This document shows, piece by piece, positions 62,722-64,000 of a stretch of 64,000 nucleotides of DNA. The stretch is from positions 623,001 to 687,000 of the forward strand of contig NC_016027.1 of assembly GCF_000182745.2 (NCBI RefSeq), written 5' to 3'. Under the pieces are notes generated by a model. The model saw only the letters and a program-made list of their open reading frames with translations, was not told the origin of the DNA and did no database searches. Source of the DNA: Komagataeibacter medellinensis NBRC 3288 (GTDB taxonomy: Bacteria > Pseudomonadota > Alphaproteobacteria > Acetobacterales > Acetobacteraceae). Position 1 is the stretch's first letter, and each line of letters begins with the position of its first letter. The position numbers were made by a program, and so were the translations under genes.

Positions 62722-64000
62722 TCAGGTGTTCTGTAGGGCGCGCAGCACATCTGCCGGGCGCACCGGCATATGGCGCAGGCGCACGCCCACGGCATTGAAG
62801 ATGGCGTTGCCGATTGCAGGCCCCACCACTGTCGTGCCCGGTTCACCCAGCCCCATCGGCTTCTCCGTGCTGGGCAGGAACTCGATGTCCATTTCCGGCG
62901 TATCGGCAAGGCGCAGCGGGGTGTAAGTATTCAGGTTGCGGTCAACCGGCATGCCGTTGACGATTTCCGTGTTCTCGAACAGCACCATGCTCAAGCCCCA
63001 CAGCGCAGCACCCTCGGTCTGGGCTTTCGCACCATCGGGATCGACCACGGTGCCCGCATCCACCACGATGGTCAGCTTCTGGCAGGTCACGACACCGGTG
63101 CTGCGGTCCACATGCACCTGCGCCACACAACCGATCCATGTCGGCATGCCGCGTTCCTGTCCCGCCGTAGTGGCAAGACCAAAGGCTGAGTCCTTGGGTA
63201 GGGTGGTCTTGCCCCAGTTCGTCTTCTCCATCAACCTGCGCACAACAGCAGCCTGACGCAGTGCGCCACCCACGGAATCAGGCGCCTGTCCCTTGTTGCG
63301 ACCCTGTGCTGTCAGCAGTTCAAGGCGGAACTGGGCCGGATCCTTCTTCTGGCGGTGCGCGACCTCATCAAGGAAGCACTCGATCCCCCAACTGGTCCAG
63401 CCGGGGCTGACCGAACGCAGCCAGCCGGGGCGGAATGTCTTTTCCGCCAGATCGTTGCGCAGCGCACGGACACGGAAGGCGCCCACCTCGTACCAATGGT
63501 CGCCGCCAGCAATAGCGAACTGGTCATAGGGCTTGCCATCCACGCCTTTTTCCATGAACGCTTCGGCCATTACACCCGTGGGCCAGCCCGCGGCCGCCTG
63601 GTAATCCATGGAGGTGATCTTGTCGCTGGCATCGAATGCCATGCGGACACGCTGGACGGACGGCGAGCGGAAGGAATCGAACTGCATATCGTCCGAACGC
63701 GTCAGGATCAGCTTGACCGGCTTGCCCCCCAGCGCCTTGGAGGCGAGGGCAGCCGGGATCATGTAATCCCCGTTCAGCCGACGGCCAAACCCGCCACCCA
63801 GCAGGTAGCTGCGCAGGATCACCTTACTTTCGGGTACCTGCAGTGACTTGGCCAACGTGGGCAGGATCAGGCTCTGCCACTGATTACCGGCGTGGATCTC
63901 GTACACCCCATCCTTCTGGAAGGCCAGCGCATTGGTCGGCTCCAGCTGGTAGTGCAGCACTGACGCACAGGTATATTCCTGATCCATGACCAGATGCGCG
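62722..64000 (-). CDS. Molybdopterin-binding subunit of a membrane-associated aldehyde dehydrogenase-type enzyme (partial)
   Basis: C-terminal 426 codons of a xanthine-dehydrogenase-family molybdopterin subunit; the frame runs off the right edge with no start. The closest group is isoquinoline-1-oxidoreductase beta / AldH-type large subunit. Signatures: HYQLEPTNALAF, SYLLGGGFGRRLNGDY (cofactor-binding) and PGWTSWGIECFLDEVAHRQK. CVAQVHVDRSTGVVTCQKL and the active-site glutamate region GLGEPGTTVVGPAIGNAIFN follow. In acetic acid bacteria such subunits, with a 2Fe-2S and a cytochrome c subunit, oxidise aldehydes in the periplasm; the other subunits would lie outside the window. It is followed by a terminator. 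AldH assignment is likely, not certain. Confidence 0.88.
   Translation of the reverse strand, partial: AHLVMDQEYTCASVLHYQLEPTNALAFQKDGVYEIHAGNQWQSLILPTLAKSLQVPESKVILRSYLLGGGFGRRLNGDYMIPAALASKALGGKPVKLILTRSDDMQFDSFRSPSVQRVRMAFDASDKITSMDYQAAAGWPTGVMAEAFMEKGVDGKPYDQFAIAGGDHWYEVGAFRVRALRNDLAEKTFRPGWLRSVSPGWTSWGIECFLDEVAHRQKKDPAQFRLELLTAQGRNKGQAPDSVGGALRQAAVVRRLMEKTNWGKTTLPKDSAFGLATTAGQERGMPTWIGCVAQVHVDRSTGVVTCQKLTIVVDAGTVVDPDGAKAQTEGAALWGLSMVLFENTEIVNGMPVDRNLNTYTPLRLADTPEMDIEFLPSTEKPMGLGEPGTTVVGPAIGNAIFNAVGVRLRHMPVRPADVLRALQNT

Overview
The window is a GC-rich chromosomal segment from an alphaproteobacterium, most likely an acetic acid bacterium of the Komagataeibacter/Gluconacetobacter group. 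That call is an inference. It rests on a molybdopterin aldehyde-dehydrogenase-type subunit at the right edge, galU next to a phosphoglucomutase-type gene, a lexA gene preceded by the alphaproteobacterial GTTC-N7-GTTC SOS box, a cysteine-poor alphaproteobacterial Fur, the bolA/J-domain/cobS/cobT block and the methyltransferase/comF/grxC/DUF1178/ubiG block. It also rests on at least three dispersed AT-rich palindromic elements that I associate from memory with these genomes. No insertion sequence, integrase, CRISPR array or rRNA operon was seen, and most of the window is housekeeping.

Layout. 1-3.9 kb: the 5' end of pgm (leftward, cut by the edge), a small membrane protein, fur with a Fur-box-like site, a poorly recognised ORF and mtnK. 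3.9-8 kb: an accessory patch with hsdM and hsdS of a type I methyltransferase separated by an AI-2E-family permease, with no hsdR visible. 8.1-10.5 kb: a MATE exporter, an unknown membrane protein and a superinfection-immunity-type membrane protein with an unusual AT-rich palindrome upstream. 10.5-16.6 kb: serA, hisN, a membrane cytochrome c, kdsB, pheA, dapA and smpB. 16.6-24.8 kb: a tandem cold-shock-domain protein, a TetR regulator overlapping recG antisense, sdhE and mfd. 24.9-28.4 kb: a secreted unknown protein, an SBF-like transporter and a PLP decarboxylase. 28.4-33.9 kb: cobT, cobS, a J-domain protein, bolA, a LolA-like lipoprotein and lipB.

33.9-42.6 kb: tRNA-Leu(GAG), galU and a phosphomannomutase/phosphoglucomutase (precursors for cellulose or other exopolysaccharide), moaA, a BioC/NDUFAF5-like methyltransferase, comF, grxC, DUF1178, DUF2147 and a Tat-exported lactonase-like propeller. 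42.6-52.8 kb: ubiG, lysC, a nitronate monooxygenase family flavoprotein, a RodZ-like protein, ispG, hisS, prfA, prmC and a DUF4167 protein. 53-58.5 kb: a biotin locus with bioA divergent from bioF, a small BioH-like esterase and a BioC-BioD fusion, running tail to tail into lexA. 58.6-64 kb: moeA, rpmG, an FtsB-like protein, eno, a DUF3429 protein and the C-terminal part of a molybdopterin dehydrogenase subunit.

Functional themes. There are cofactor genes for biotin, molybdopterin (moaA, moeA, plus a likely client enzyme), cobalt chelation, lipoate and ubiquinone, and sugar-phosphate genes feeding polysaccharide. Lysine/threonine, serine, histidine and phenylalanine synthesis and DNA repair (recG, mfd, lexA) are also represented. 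The features most worth a second look are the bioC-bioD fusion with its 19-bp palindrome, the hsdS/permease/hsdM arrangement, the dispersed palindromes (one with a perfect 39-bp inverted repeat), and a 26-bp copy of the cold-shock gene's 3' end inside one of them.
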